Source: Bacteroidales bacterium (GTDB lineage Bacteria; Bacillota; Clostridia; Lachnospirales; Lachnospiraceae). From it: 54,593 nt of DNA. Position 1 is the stretch's first letter. The number at the start of each line of letters is the position of its first letter. Below are positions 24,679 to 33,428 of this stretch, piece by piece. Below the pieces are notes generated by a model that saw only the letters and a list, made by a program, of their open reading frames with translations, was not told the DNA's origin and ran no database searches. A program made the translations under genes and the position numbers. The stretch is taken from contig JAMPFJ010000021.1 of assembly GCA_023664535.1 (NCBI GenBank), positions 1 through 54,593 on the forward strand, written 5' to 3'.

Positions 24679-26376
24679 ATGACTAAACAAGAAATATACA
24701 TATATAATATAAGAATTCAAAATCAAACAAATTTAGTGGTTACAGCATGCCGCGTTCAAAATTATGAACAAGCGGTTGAAAGATTTGGCTTTCTAGTAGA
24801 ACAGTTCCTTATGCCGGTTTTGGAAGCAGTTTTTGCGGATATTGGATTTTATAACCAGGAAATGGAGATAGTGAATCCGGAGGGGATTTCCGTTGCCCTT
24901 CAAAGCATGATGAAGGCCCAGGAAACCGGAGATTATGTTCTTTTGGGTGATTTGCTGGAGCTTCAGTTGATTCCGTTTATTCAGTCGTTGCAGGAAGCCA
25001 TCCGTGCTTATGAGGGAGTAGAGGTGAACACTCTGGCATGGGATAATAATCTCGCCGTATTGAAACAGAAAAATCCGGAATTGGTGAAAGAATTGGAAAA
25101 ATATCATCAGCGATACGAACAGGAAACGGCTAAGGGATTGTGGAAAGGGGCACATCATCTGGAAATGACGAACTCAGGGTTGTGGACAATGGCAGGGAAG
25201 GATAAACAGGGAGTATATTATTATCATAGTAATGTGAATCCAACTAAGGAGGCAAGAGCATTTGCAGAATATTACTATAATATCCATCAGAGCTCTTATC
25301 TGCTATGGGGGCTTGGACTGGGGTATCATATAATCAATTTGATGGCGCTGGATGAGGGGATTATGATGAATGTAATAGAGAGCGATTTAGATGTGATATA
25401 TCATTTTCTGCGTTCAAGAGATATGCCTGATTTTTTGGAAAATCCCGGATTTTCACTCATTTATGACCCGGATTTCACAAAGCTTTTTTCCCTGTTGAAG
25501 GATTCAGAGAACCTCATCATTCATCACCCTTCTTTACGCCATATCCAGAATAAAGAAGTACGGGAGAAGCTGGAACAGTTTTTTATTCAGGACAGCGGAA
25601 TGCGCAATGCAAGGATTTTATTGGAAAGTAACAGCCGGGATAATTTCCGGCATTTTGACGGATATGTAGATGAACTGCGGGAAGAATTTAACGGAAAGGA
25701 TGCGGTAATTGTGGCGGCAGGTCCTTCTCTTGACAGGAATGTAGAGCTATTAAAGAATAAAAAACCGGGGATGATTATTCTGGCGGTGGAGACAGTATTT
25801 CGAAAACTCCTGTCCATGGGTATTGATGTGGATTATGTGATAGTTACGGATGCAAACAGCAGGGTATATCGGCACATAGAGGGGTTGGAGAACCAGACGG
25901 TGCCTATCCTGTATCTGTCAACGGCATATAAAGGATTTGCAAAAAACTATAAAGGAAAAAAATATTTAATCTGTCAAAAGGGATATGAAAAGGCAGAGAA
26001 AAGGGCGGAGGAGAACGGATGGAACCTGTATGAAACGGGAGGCTCTGTCAGCACGACGGCACTGGATGTCTGCATCCGTTTGGGCTGCAGGGCGATTGCT
26101 TTCGTCGGTTTGGATTTAGCATATACGGGCAGTTTGGGACATGCAGAAGAAACCAATCGTGAAAAGAATGGAGTAGACGTAGAGGATATGCAGCAGGTTC
26201 CGGCGGTTGGCGGCGGTATGGTGCCGACAAGCCGGGTATTTATGATTTATAACCAGTGGATAGCAAAGCGAGTGAAAAAGGAAGACGTTACGATGCCGGT
26301 TTATGATGCAACAGAAGGCGGAGCGATAGTGCCGGGATTGGAAATCACTACCTTGAGAGAATTTTTGGACAGATAA
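24679..26376 (+). CDS. maf: Motility accessory factor (Maf, DUF115) glycosyltransferase
   Basis: A 565-residue Maf-family protein, the group that transfers pseudaminic or legionaminic acid to flagellin Ser/Thr. The central DUF115/MptE-like domain starts near residue 340: DAVIVAAGPSLDRNVELL, then VDYVIVTDANSRVYRH, NLYETGGSVSTTALDV, and AFVGLDLAYTGSLGHAEET. The N-terminal ~330 residues are the usual Maf helical region with LLWGLGLGYHI. ATG at 24679 is used because AAGGAGGAGAGG lies directly before; the frame extends upstream without family sequence. The pseC, pseG and pseB genes lie 0.4-4.6 kb downstream on the same strand, which supports a pseudaminic-type donor. No flagellin gene is in the window, so the target is inferred. 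Confidence 0.88.
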   Translation: MTKQEIYIYNIRIQNQTNLVVTACRVQNYEQAVERFGFLVEQFLMPVLEAVFADIGFYNQEMEIVNPEGISVALQSMMKAQETGDYVLLGDLLELQLIPFIQSLQEAIRAYEGVEVNTLAWDNNLAVLKQKNPELVKELEKYHQRYEQETAKGLWKGAHHLEMTNSGLWTMAGKDKQGVYYYHSNVNPTKEARAFAEYYYNIHQSSYLLWGLGLGYHIINLMALDEGIMMNVIESDLDVIYHFLRSRDMPDFLENPGFSLIYDPDFTKLFSLLKDSENLIIHHPSLRHIQNKEVREKLEQFFIQDSGMRNARILLESNSRDNFRHFDGYVDELREEFNGKDAVIVAAGPSLDRNVELLKNKKPGMIILAVETVFRKLLSMGIDVDYVIVTDANSRVYRHIEGLENQTVPILYLSTAYKGFAKNYKGKKYLICQKGYEKAEKRAEENGWNLYETGGSVSTTALDVCIRLGCRAIAFVGLDLAYTGSLGHAEETNREKNGVDVEDMQQVPAVGGGMVPTSRVFMIYNQWIAKRVKKEDVTMPVYDATEGGAIVPGLEITTLREFLDR

Positions 26377-26432
26377 ACGGTGTAAGTAAAGAAGAAAAGT
26401 GAGTGTTGTCGGGAAGAAAGCGGAGCAGGTAT

Positions 26433-26780
26433 ATGATAATCAGTGAACGTATTTTTCAGAGATTAAAGGAATTAGGAATGTCACAGAAGGAATTTGCAGA
26501 CCGTACAGGAATCACGCCGAGTACCATTAGTGACTGGAAGCATAAAAAAACAAATCCGGCATCGGATAAGCTGATGGTGATTTGTAAGGCATTGCAGATG
26601 ACGCCCAATGAATTATTATCCGATACATCGGATATCCAGGATAAATGGGATGTAGACTATATGCTGGTTGACGAACAATCAGAGGATTACATTTTGTTAC
26701 AGCAGGTTCATTCCCTGGATGCGGTAAGAAGGGCAAGACTGACGGGGTATCTGCAGGCATTGTGCCAGATGAAGGAGTAG
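26433..26780 (+). CDS. XRE-family helix-turn-helix regulator
   Basis: A 115-residue DNA-binding protein. Residues about 5-58 are an XRE-type helix-turn-helix: IFQRLKELGMSQKEFADRTGITPSTISDWKHKKTNPASDKLMVICKALQ, with the recognition helix at TPSTISDWKHK. The C-terminal half (SEDYILLQQVHSLDAVRRARLTGYLQAL) is short and helical, probably for dimerisation. It sits between maf and pseC in one run of + strand genes with short gaps, so it may control the flagellin-glycan operon or itself. No operator can be named. ATG at 26433 begins the domain; the GTG at 26403 would add 10 basic residues that do not look like part of the fold. Confidence 0.82.
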   Translation: MIISERIFQRLKELGMSQKEFADRTGITPSTISDWKHKKTNPASDKLMVICKALQMTPNELLSDTSDIQDKWDVDYMLVDEQSEDYILLQQVHSLDAVRRARLTGYLQALCQMKE

Positions 26781-26795
26781 GCTGGAGGGAAAAAC

Positions 26796-27938
26796 ATGTT
26801 TATACCATATGGAAGACAATCAATGGAAGAAGAGGATATACAGGCGGTTGTGGAGGTACTGCGCTCGGATTACCTGACGACCGGTCCTAAGGTTGCGGAA
26901 TTTGAACGGGCGGTGGCAGATTACGTCGGGGCAAAATATGCGGTAGCGGTGTCCAACGGAACGGCTGCGCTTCATATTGCCTGTCTGGCAGCGGGAATCA
27001 AGCCCGGGGATGAAGTGATTACCTCGCCAATTACCTTTGCCGCATCGGCGAATTGTGTTCTGTATTGTGGGGGAACCCCGGTATTTGCGGATATTAAAAA
27101 GGATACCTACAACATCGACCCCGAGGAGATTGAGCGTAAAATTACCCCGAGAACCAAAGCGGTTATTCCGGTTCACTATACCGGACAGCCCTGTGAAATG
27201 GATGCCATTACCGAGATTGCAGGGAAACACGGACTGACGGTTATTGAAGACGGTGCTCAGGTCATCAGCGGCGAGTATAAAGGAAGAAAGGTGGGTGCCC
27301 TGTCGGATATGACCACCTTTAGTTTTCATCCGGTAAAGCCGATAACTACAGGGGAGGGCGGTGCGGTGACCACCAATGACAGGGAACTGTACGAGAGACT
27401 GAAGCTCTATCATACCCACGGAATCACAAGGGAAGAGGAATTTCTGAAAAAAAATGACGGTCCGTGGTATTATGAGCAGTTAGCGCTTGGTTATAATTAC
27501 CGGATTACCGATATTCAGTGTGCATTGGGTATTTCCCAGTTGAAAAGGCTGGATAGGTTTGCGGAGCATAGAAGAAAGCTGGCGGAAAGATACGATAAAG
27601 GATTTGCCGGTAATCCCTATATTGTTACGCCTTATCAGCATCCGGACTGTTTAAGCAGTTATCATTTATACATGATTCAGGTTCCGGCAGATATCCGGAG
27701 GAATGTATTTGAGGAATTACGGAAAGCGCAGATAGGGGTAAATGTACATTATATTCCGGTTTACCGCCATCCATATTATCAAAGCCACGGGTATGCGGAC
27801 TGCCATTGTCCCAATGCAGAAGAATTTTACCAAAGAGCCATTACGCTTCCGCTGTTTGCGGATATGACGGAGAAGCAGGTGGACGATGTAGTGGAGCAGA
27901 CTGTCGGGATTGTGGAGAGGTTGTCCGGACACAAATAA
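26796..27938 (+). CDS. pseC: UDP-4-amino-4,6-dideoxy-N-acetyl-beta-L-altrosamine transaminase
   Basis: A 380-residue pyridoxal-phosphate aminotransferase of the PseC group. YGRQSMEEEDIQAVVEVLRSDYLTTGPKV is the typical PseC start, SNGTAALHIACLAAGIKPGDEVITSPITFAASANCVLYCGG the cofactor-phosphate and substrate part, VIEDGAQVISGEYKG the ring-pairing aspartate, and FSFHPVKPITTGEGGA holds the catalytic lysine near residue 184. The enzyme puts an amino group on C4 of the 4-keto sugar made by PseB. Its length equals known PseC. GGAGG lies shortly before the ATG. Gene order C-G-B differs from the more usual B-C start, but all three are tightly packed. Confidence 0.92.
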   Translation: MFIPYGRQSMEEEDIQAVVEVLRSDYLTTGPKVAEFERAVADYVGAKYAVAVSNGTAALHIACLAAGIKPGDEVITSPITFAASANCVLYCGGTPVFADIKKDTYNIDPEEIERKITPRTKAVIPVHYTGQPCEMDAITEIAGKHGLTVIEDGAQVISGEYKGRKVGALSDMTTFSFHPVKPITTGEGGAVTTNDRELYERLKLYHTHGITREEEFLKKNDGPWYYEQLALGYNYRITDIQCALGISQLKRLDRFAEHRRKLAERYDKGFAGNPYIVTPYQHPDCLSSYHLYMIQVPADIRRNVFEELRKAQIGVNVHYIPVYRHPYYQSHGYADCHCPNAEEFYQRAITLPLFADMTEKQVDDVVEQTVGIVERLSGHK

Positions 27939-27960
27939 AAAGTAAACGGGTAAAAATACT

Positions 27961-29016
27961 ATGATGAAACGTATATATATTCGTGTAGACGGTAATGAGA
28001 TAATTGCAACCGGGCATGTGATGCGGTGCCTGTCGATTGCAGAACAGATAAGAAAGCTGGGTGCAGAGGTGATGTTTGTTACTGCCGATGAAAAGCCCTG
28101 TCCGCTGATTACAGACAGAGGATTTCCGGTGGATGTGTTGGATACCGTATGGAATGACCTTGATGGGGAGACGGAACGGATATGCCATTATGTCCGGGAG
28201 CATCAGGTAAAGCTTTTGCTGGTGGACAGCTATTATGTGACAAAGGAGTATTTGCAAAATTTGTCACAATATACTAAAATAGCGTATATAGATGATTTGC
28301 GAAAATTCCTCTATCCAGTACAGGCATTGATTCACTATTGGGCGTTTGCGGATGCTGACGGATATCGGAAACCCTATGAGCAGGAGGGAAGGCGCATAGA
28401 TTTTTTGATTGGCGGGAGTTTTATTCCCCTTCGGGAGGAGTTTGCCCTAAAACCCTTTTCGGTAAGACCAAAGGTGAAAAAGGTGCTGGTTACTACAGGA
28501 GGAACGGACCGGTTGGATGTGGCGGGAAATTTGCTTCGTGCAGTGATGAAAAATGATGAGCTGATGAAGCGGGAATACCACATAATTGCGGGCTGCTTTA
28601 ACCGGAATAAGGAGAAGCTGTACAGAATGGCGGAGAATAACCCCAATTTTTATATCCATGAGAATGTTGCCGATATGTCTTATTGGATGCGTTCCTGTGA
28701 CGTGGCAGTATCGGCGGCAGGGACTACGACATACGAGCTTTGTGCCTGTGGCATTCCGTCCGTCTGCCTTGAAATTGCAGATAACCAGGAGGGTGCGGTT
28801 TTCTGGGAAGAGAAAGGGTATATGCTTTATGCGGGAAATGCGTGCAGGGATATGGACAGCTGTGTGAAAAGGTGTGTGGAAGCGCTGTTGGCATATTGCA
28901 AAAGCGAGGAAATGAGAAGAGATAAATCAGTGCGTATGCAGTCGCTGGTAGACGGCTATGGTGCGCAGCGCATTGCAAAATATTTGTTAGATGGAGGGCT
29001 GGAAAATGCTGAATGA
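27961..29016 (+). CDS. pseG: UDP-2,4-diacetamido-2,4,6-trideoxy-beta-L-altropyranose hydrolase
   Basis: A 351-residue PseG-type GT-B fold hydrolase, which removes UDP from the diacetamido sugar in the pseudaminic acid route. RVDGNEIIATGHVMRCLSIA at the N-terminus carries the catalytic histidine in GHVMRC, and the C-terminal half has the UDP-binding part VTTGGTDRLDVAGN and CDVAVSAAGTTTYELCACGIPSVCLEIADNQ. ATG at 27961 or the next codon at 27964 is the start; ribosome binding is weak in either case (AACGGG), unlike its neighbours. The 3' end overlaps pseB by 11 bases. The acetyltransferase PseH, whose product it needs, is not seen in the window. Confidence 0.9.
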   Translation: MMKRIYIRVDGNEIIATGHVMRCLSIAEQIRKLGAEVMFVTADEKPCPLITDRGFPVDVLDTVWNDLDGETERICHYVREHQVKLLLVDSYYVTKEYLQNLSQYTKIAYIDDLRKFLYPVQALIHYWAFADADGYRKPYEQEGRRIDFLIGGSFIPLREEFALKPFSVRPKVKKVLVTTGGTDRLDVAGNLLRAVMKNDELMKREYHIIAGCFNRNKEKLYRMAENNPNFYIHENVADMSYWMRSCDVAVSAAGTTTYELCACGIPSVCLEIADNQEGAVFWEEKGYMLYAGNACRDMDSCVKRCVEALLAYCKSEEMRRDKSVRMQSLVDGYGAQRIAKYLLDGGLENAE

Positions 29017-29995
29017 TAAGGTAATCCTGATTACTGGAGGAACGGGTTCTTTTGGTAAGAAGTTTCTGGAAATGATTTTTGCAAGATATACACCGAAAAA
29101 GGTGATTATTTATTCCAGAGACGAATTTAAACAAAGTGTAATGCAGGCGGAATACAGAGATAAGGTGGATATGAGCCGGGTGCGCTTTTTCATCGGCGAC
29201 GTGCGGGACAGAGACCGTTTATACCGTGCGCTGGACGGAGTGGATTATGTGATTCACGCAGCGGCGATGAAGCAGGTGCCGACCTGTGAATATAATCCGA
29301 TGGAGGCAATCAAAACCAATATTCACGGGGCGCAGAATGTTATTGATGCGGCGCTGGATAGAGGGGTAAAGAAGGTAGTTGCCCTGTCTACAGATAAGGC
29401 GGTAAACCCGATTAACCTCTATGGGGGAACAAAACTGGTTTCCGATAAGTTGTTTATTGCGGCAAATGCGTATAGCGGAGATAAGGGAACCATCTTTTCG
29501 GTTGTCCGGTACGGTAATGTGGCAGGAAGCCGCGGTTCCGTAATTCCGATTTGGAAGCGGATTATTGAAGAAGGCGGCACGACTCTTGGAGTTACGGATA
29601 TGCGGATGACCCGGTTCTGGATTACGCTGGAGCAGGGAGTAGAGCTGGTATTTAAGGCATTGGAGGAATCCCGTGGCGGAGAAACCTATATTTCCAAGAT
29701 ACCGTCTTTCCATATCGGGGATTTGGCAAAGGCGATGCTGCCGGAATGTACCATTGATGAGTTCGGAATCCGGGAGGGAGAGAAGCTGCACGAGGTTATG
29801 GTGACCAAGGACGATTCCCGGAGTACTTATGAGTATGATAAGCATTATATCATCTATCCGAATTACTCATGGGCAAAAGATAGAAATATTTTACCGGGAG
29901 GTAAACTGGTAGAAGAGGGATTTGAATATAATTCCGGTAATAATGTGGAGTGGCTGGGGGTAGACGAGTTAAAGGAAGCATTGAAAAATATATAG
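29006..29995 (+). CDS. pseB: UDP-N-acetylglucosamine 4,6-dehydratase (inverting)
   Basis: A 329-residue short-chain dehydrogenase of the PseB / FlaA1 group, the first step of pseudaminic acid synthesis from UDP-GlcNAc. ILITGGTGSFGKKFLEMIF is the NADP-binding loop; YVIHAAAMKQVPTCEYNPMEAIKTNIHGAQNVI is strongly typical and holds the catalytic MKQ segment, and ALSTDKAVNPINLYGGTKLVSDKL carries the family lysine pattern (the Tyr-Lys pair is YGGTK). SFHIGDLAKAM near the end is also family-like. ATG at 29006 is chosen because TGGAGGG lies 7 bases upstream and homology begins at MLNDKVILITGG. It overlaps pseG, so the two are coupled. Confidence 0.92.
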   Translation: MLNDKVILITGGTGSFGKKFLEMIFARYTPKKVIIYSRDEFKQSVMQAEYRDKVDMSRVRFFIGDVRDRDRLYRALDGVDYVIHAAAMKQVPTCEYNPMEAIKTNIHGAQNVIDAALDRGVKKVVALSTDKAVNPINLYGGTKLVSDKLFIAANAYSGDKGTIFSVVRYGNVAGSRGSVIPIWKRIIEEGGTTLGVTDMRMTRFWITLEQGVELVFKALEESRGGETYISKIPSFHIGDLAKAMLPECTIDEFGIREGEKLHEVMVTKDDSRSTYEYDKHYIIYPNYSWAKDRNILPGGKLVEEGFEYNSGNNVEWLGVDELKEALKNI

Positions 29996-30087
29996 GATGT
30001 TTACAATTTCAGTCGTTTTCGTCGGAGGAGGAAGATGGCTGAAATTGTTTTGTTTTTGGCAGATAAGTACGATGAGGGAGGAAGCAG

Positions 30088-31656
30088 ATGGATAAGAAAG
30101 AGAATGTGGAACAGGTGATTTTACGGCTGAGGGAGTATTGCAGCGGTCTGACAGATGATTTATTGGTATTAGACCAGGCATTTAACCGTTATATGGAAAC
30201 AGACGAAGCTTATCGGACCGGATATGCGGAGTATCTGGGGATTAAGGCGCTAAATATTATGAGTATGAGCAAGCTGGACAGTAATCAATATTATTATATT
30301 CTGTCCTTTTTATTACAGGCGACAAAACAAAAGCAGATTTATAAGGCATTACTGTTAATGTGTATTCATGATGAGGATATCCCAAAAGAAACAAAATATT
30401 TTTTATACAATCAGTTTATGCGTTACTGTTTTTTAAATGCGGATGCTGCAGATGAGGAAATCGTTGAACTGCTGGACGATTTGTATACCCATATTTACCA
30501 AGCTTATTCGGAGGAGCTTAAAGATGAATATGCGTTTATTTCCAAAGAAGAAAGAAATTCGGATTTTGTCATGGTATTTACTTCCCAGGTGCTGGGGATG
30601 GAGCATGGTCCCACAAAGACGCTGCTTGACCGCTGTTATGTATTAACGCAATACTTACATAAGAACGTATATATTGTAAATACCGCAGAACTGCTTTCCG
30701 TTTACAAGGGTATTCCTTACTTTAATGCCAAACGGGCAAATTATATTGAAGAACTGAGCCAGACGGACAGTCTGGCTTATCAGGAAAAAAGCTTCCCGTT
30801 TTTACAGTGTCCGCGGGAGATGCCGCAGACGTCGGTTATCCGGGAGATATTGGACGTGGTAAAAAGTGAAAACCCCTGTTTTATTGTTACAATTGGAGGC
30901 AGCAGTATCGTAAGCGACATATGCAGCAATATAGTACCGACAATTACAGTGGGAACGGTGCCGTCTGACAGAATGGAAACCAGAGGGCAGTTCCAGACGA
31001 TTGGCAGGAAAATAAATGATGATGACAGAAGGTGGATGAACAAGCATCATTTGCCGGAGGAACATATGCTGGAAAGCCGGTTTACCTTTGCACTCAAGGA
31101 GCAGACACATTCCTTTACCCGAAAAGACCTTGGACTGCCTGAAGAACGGTTTATTGTATTGATGGTAGGGGCAAGGCTGGATGCAGAGATTGATGAAGGC
31201 TGCATAAAGCTTTTGCGCCGTCTGACGGATGCGGGAATATTTATTGCCTTTATGGGGGTATTGAAAAAGTATCAGCGGCTGACGGAGAAATATCCGGAGT
31301 TTAAAGAAAATACGATGTTTCTGGGATTTCAGGATGATGTGCTGGCAGTAAACGAGTGCTGCGATTTGTATCTCAATCCCAGGCGTGTTGGCGGGGGAAC
31401 CTCGGCAGTGGAAGCGTTGTTTAAAGGGCTTCCGGTGGTCACCTATGATTTTGGCGATGTGGGGGTCAATGTGGGAGAAGACTTTGCCGTGGCGGATGAA
31501 GAAGAGATGTATAACCGGGTAATCCGATATTCGCAGGATAAAGAATATTATCGGGAAATGAGTGAAAAGGCTAGGGAAAGAGCAGAATATCTGATGGACA
31601 GCCAATCGGAATTTGTGCGGATTATCAAAAAGATGGAAAGCAGCAGGCAGTTTTAA
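30088..31656 (+). CDS. GT-B glycosyltransferase with helical N-terminal region
   Basis: A 522-residue protein. The first ~140 residues are helical and contain no recognised domain. From about 145 (DFVMVFTSQVLGMEHGPTKTLLDRCYVLTQYLH) begins a GT-B acceptor half, and from about 345 (RFIVLMVGARLDAEIDEGCIKLL) the donor half, with FLGFQDDV and LYLNPRRVGGGTSAVEALFKGLPVVTYDFGDV near 425-460. In the last segment the E of VEALFKG is the family's nucleotide-ribose ligand. It closely follows pseB and precedes three more large transferases, so it probably extends the same protein-linked glycan. Start ATG at 30088 has GAGGGAGG upstream. Donor unknown. Confidence 0.78.
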   Translation: MDKKENVEQVILRLREYCSGLTDDLLVLDQAFNRYMETDEAYRTGYAEYLGIKALNIMSMSKLDSNQYYYILSFLLQATKQKQIYKALLLMCIHDEDIPKETKYFLYNQFMRYCFLNADAADEEIVELLDDLYTHIYQAYSEELKDEYAFISKEERNSDFVMVFTSQVLGMEHGPTKTLLDRCYVLTQYLHKNVYIVNTAELLSVYKGIPYFNAKRANYIEELSQTDSLAYQEKSFPFLQCPREMPQTSVIREILDVVKSENPCFIVTIGGSSIVSDICSNIVPTITVGTVPSDRMETRGQFQTIGRKINDDDRRWMNKHHLPEEHMLESRFTFALKEQTHSFTRKDLGLPEERFIVLMVGARLDAEIDEGCIKLLRRLTDAGIFIAFMGVLKKYQRLTEKYPEFKENTMFLGFQDDVLAVNECCDLYLNPRRVGGGTSAVEALFKGLPVVTYDFGDVGVNVGEDFAVADEEEMYNRVIRYSQDKEYYREMSEKARERAEYLMDSQSEFVRIIKKMESSRQF

Positions 31657-31688
31657 ACCGGACAGGAAGTGATTTGGAGGAAGCATAT

Positions 31689-33428
31689 ATGTATGAAAAA
31701 CTAATTGAACTGGTGAATCAGGAAAATTGGACATTGGCAAAAGAGGAATTTAATCGACAGAAGAATAATCAATGGGATGACACACTTGCTATTTTAGCTG
31801 CATCTATTCAATGGCAGGAAGGGGAAATGGAAGAATTTTTTGCCAGTGTTACACGGGGGCTGCAGTATAATGAGCGGAATTACGAGCTGTATTTACTGCT
31901 GGGCAATTATTATGCTGCAAAAAATGTAAATCAGGCATGGCTCTGCTATGAAAATGCGGAATTTTATTGTGAAAATGCAGGGGATTTGGATGTGATATTA
32001 CAATTTAAACGGAATATGGAGCAGTCAGAAGAATGGGATGTCCGGAAGACGGCAATCGTTATTCTCTCTTACAATCTGCTTGAGCAGACAAGGGAATGCG
32101 TGGAAAGTATACGGAGGAATAACATAAAGTCATCCTATGAAATCATTATAGTAGACAACCATTCCACGGATGGTTCCGTTTCGTGGCTGGAAAAGCAGGA
32201 AGATATCAAGGTAATTTATAATTCTGAGAATAAGGGATTTCCGACGGGCTGTAACCAGGGAATTAAAATTGCGGAGCCGGAAGAGGATATATTTTTGCTG
32301 AATAATGATACGTTGTTAACGCCTAATGCACTGTTTTGGCTTAGGATGGGTCTTTATGAAAATCAGAGAGTCGGAGCAACAGGAAGCGTCTCCAATTTTG
32401 TCGGTAATGGTCAGCGGATTTCGGAGGAATTTACCTCTGTTCAGGAATATATGGCATTTGGCAAAAAGAATAATATACCAATGCGGTATCCATATGAAAA
32501 AAAGATTTATTTGGTGGGGTTTGCCTTATTGTTAAAGAGGGAGGCACTTGATGAGGTCGGGTTGTTGGATTTGCGCTTTTCGCCGGGGACCTTTGAGGAT
32601 GACGATATGGGAATCAGGCTTCTTTCTGCCGGGTGGCAGGTATTGCTGTGCAAAAACAGTTTTATTTTTCATTATGGAAGCGGCAACGGAAAAAATCTTA
32701 AAAAATGGGGAGATTTGGAAAATATTAACCGGAAAAAATTTAAGGATAAGTGGAAATTTGATATTACCTATTATTCCCGCATACGAAATGAGTTAATTGG
32801 TCTGATAGAAAAGAGACAGGAAGAAAAATTCCGGGTATTGGAATTGGGCTGTGGATTTGGTGCGACACTGGCAAAGATTGAAGCACTCTGGCCAAATGCC
32901 AGGGTACAGGGAATTGAATTACAGGAAAAAATTGTTGAGATTGCTTCAAATTATCTGGATATCCTGCAGGGTGATATTGAAAGTATGCCGTTTACCTTTG
33001 AACATCACTGCTTTGATTATATTATACTGGGGGATGTAATAGAGCATCTGCGGGAGCCGCAGATGTTATTACAGCGGATGATACCTTATCTAAAGGAAGA
33101 CGGTCACTTTTTATGCAGTATACCGAATGTTATGCATATATCGGTTGTTGCGCCGCTATTGCAGGGGAAATGGGACTACCAGGAGAGTGGAATACTGGAT
33201 TGGACGCATTTGCGCTTTTTTACTTTGGACAGCATGGGGAAATTGTTTGAGGAATGCGGTCTGGGGGTTGAAAAATTACTGAAAGTGAGCCTGGTGGATG
33301 CTGTGGATGAGGAGCAGCAGAGGATTATTGAAGAGGTGAGCCGGATAACCGGCGTTGCTTCAAAGGAAAGGTTTTTAACCTATCAGTATATATTTCAGTT
33401 AAGACCGGCTATGCAAACCTCGCAATAA
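31689..33428 (+). CDS. Bifunctional GT2 glycosyltransferase / methyltransferase
   Basis: A 579-residue fusion. Residues about 1-110 are helical and TPR-like (LAASIQWQEGEMEEFFASV, LYLLLGNYYAAKNVNQAWLCYENAEFYCE). Residues about 115-350 are a GT2 domain with AIVILSYNLLEQTREC, EIIIVDNHSTDGSVSWL and FLLNNDTLLTPNAL, the NND taking the DXD place, and FEDDDMGIRLLSAGW as catalytic-base region. Residues about 380-560 are a class I methyltransferase: RVLELGCGFGATLAKIEALWP and DYIILGDVIEHLREPQMLL. It may add a sugar and then methylate it. ATG at 31689 has TTGGAGGA 8 bases upstream. Its last 20 bases overlap the convergent gene ending at 33409. Confidence 0.87.
   Translation: MYEKLIELVNQENWTLAKEEFNRQKNNQWDDTLAILAASIQWQEGEMEEFFASVTRGLQYNERNYELYLLLGNYYAAKNVNQAWLCYENAEFYCENAGDLDVILQFKRNMEQSEEWDVRKTAIVILSYNLLEQTRECVESIRRNNIKSSYEIIIVDNHSTDGSVSWLEKQEDIKVIYNSENKGFPTGCNQGIKIAEPEEDIFLLNNDTLLTPNALFWLRMGLYENQRVGATGSVSNFVGNGQRISEEFTSVQEYMAFGKKNNIPMRYPYEKKIYLVGFALLLKREALDEVGLLDLRFSPGTFEDDDMGIRLLSAGWQVLLCKNSFIFHYGSGNGKNLKKWGDLENINRKKFKDKWKFDITYYSRIRNELIGLIEKRQEEKFRVLELGCGFGATLAKIEALWPNARVQGIELQEKIVEIASNYLDILQGDIESMPFTFEHHCFDYIILGDVIEHLREPQMLLQRMIPYLKEDGHFLCSIPNVMHISVVAPLLQGKWDYQESGILDWTHLRFFTLDSMGKLFEECGLGVEKLLKVSLVDAVDEEQQRIIEEVSRITGVASKERFLTYQYIFQLRPAMQTSQ

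Noticed and set aside
26820..27419. A 199-residue - strand open frame
   Set aside because: It is a shadow of pseC with no family features.
29219..29845. A 208-residue - strand open frame
   Set aside because: It is antisense to pseB, whose family motifs are unambiguous.
30802..31740. A 312-residue - strand open frame
   Set aside because: It lies wholly antisense to a well-supported GT-B gene, its sequence resembles no family, and it lacks start signals.
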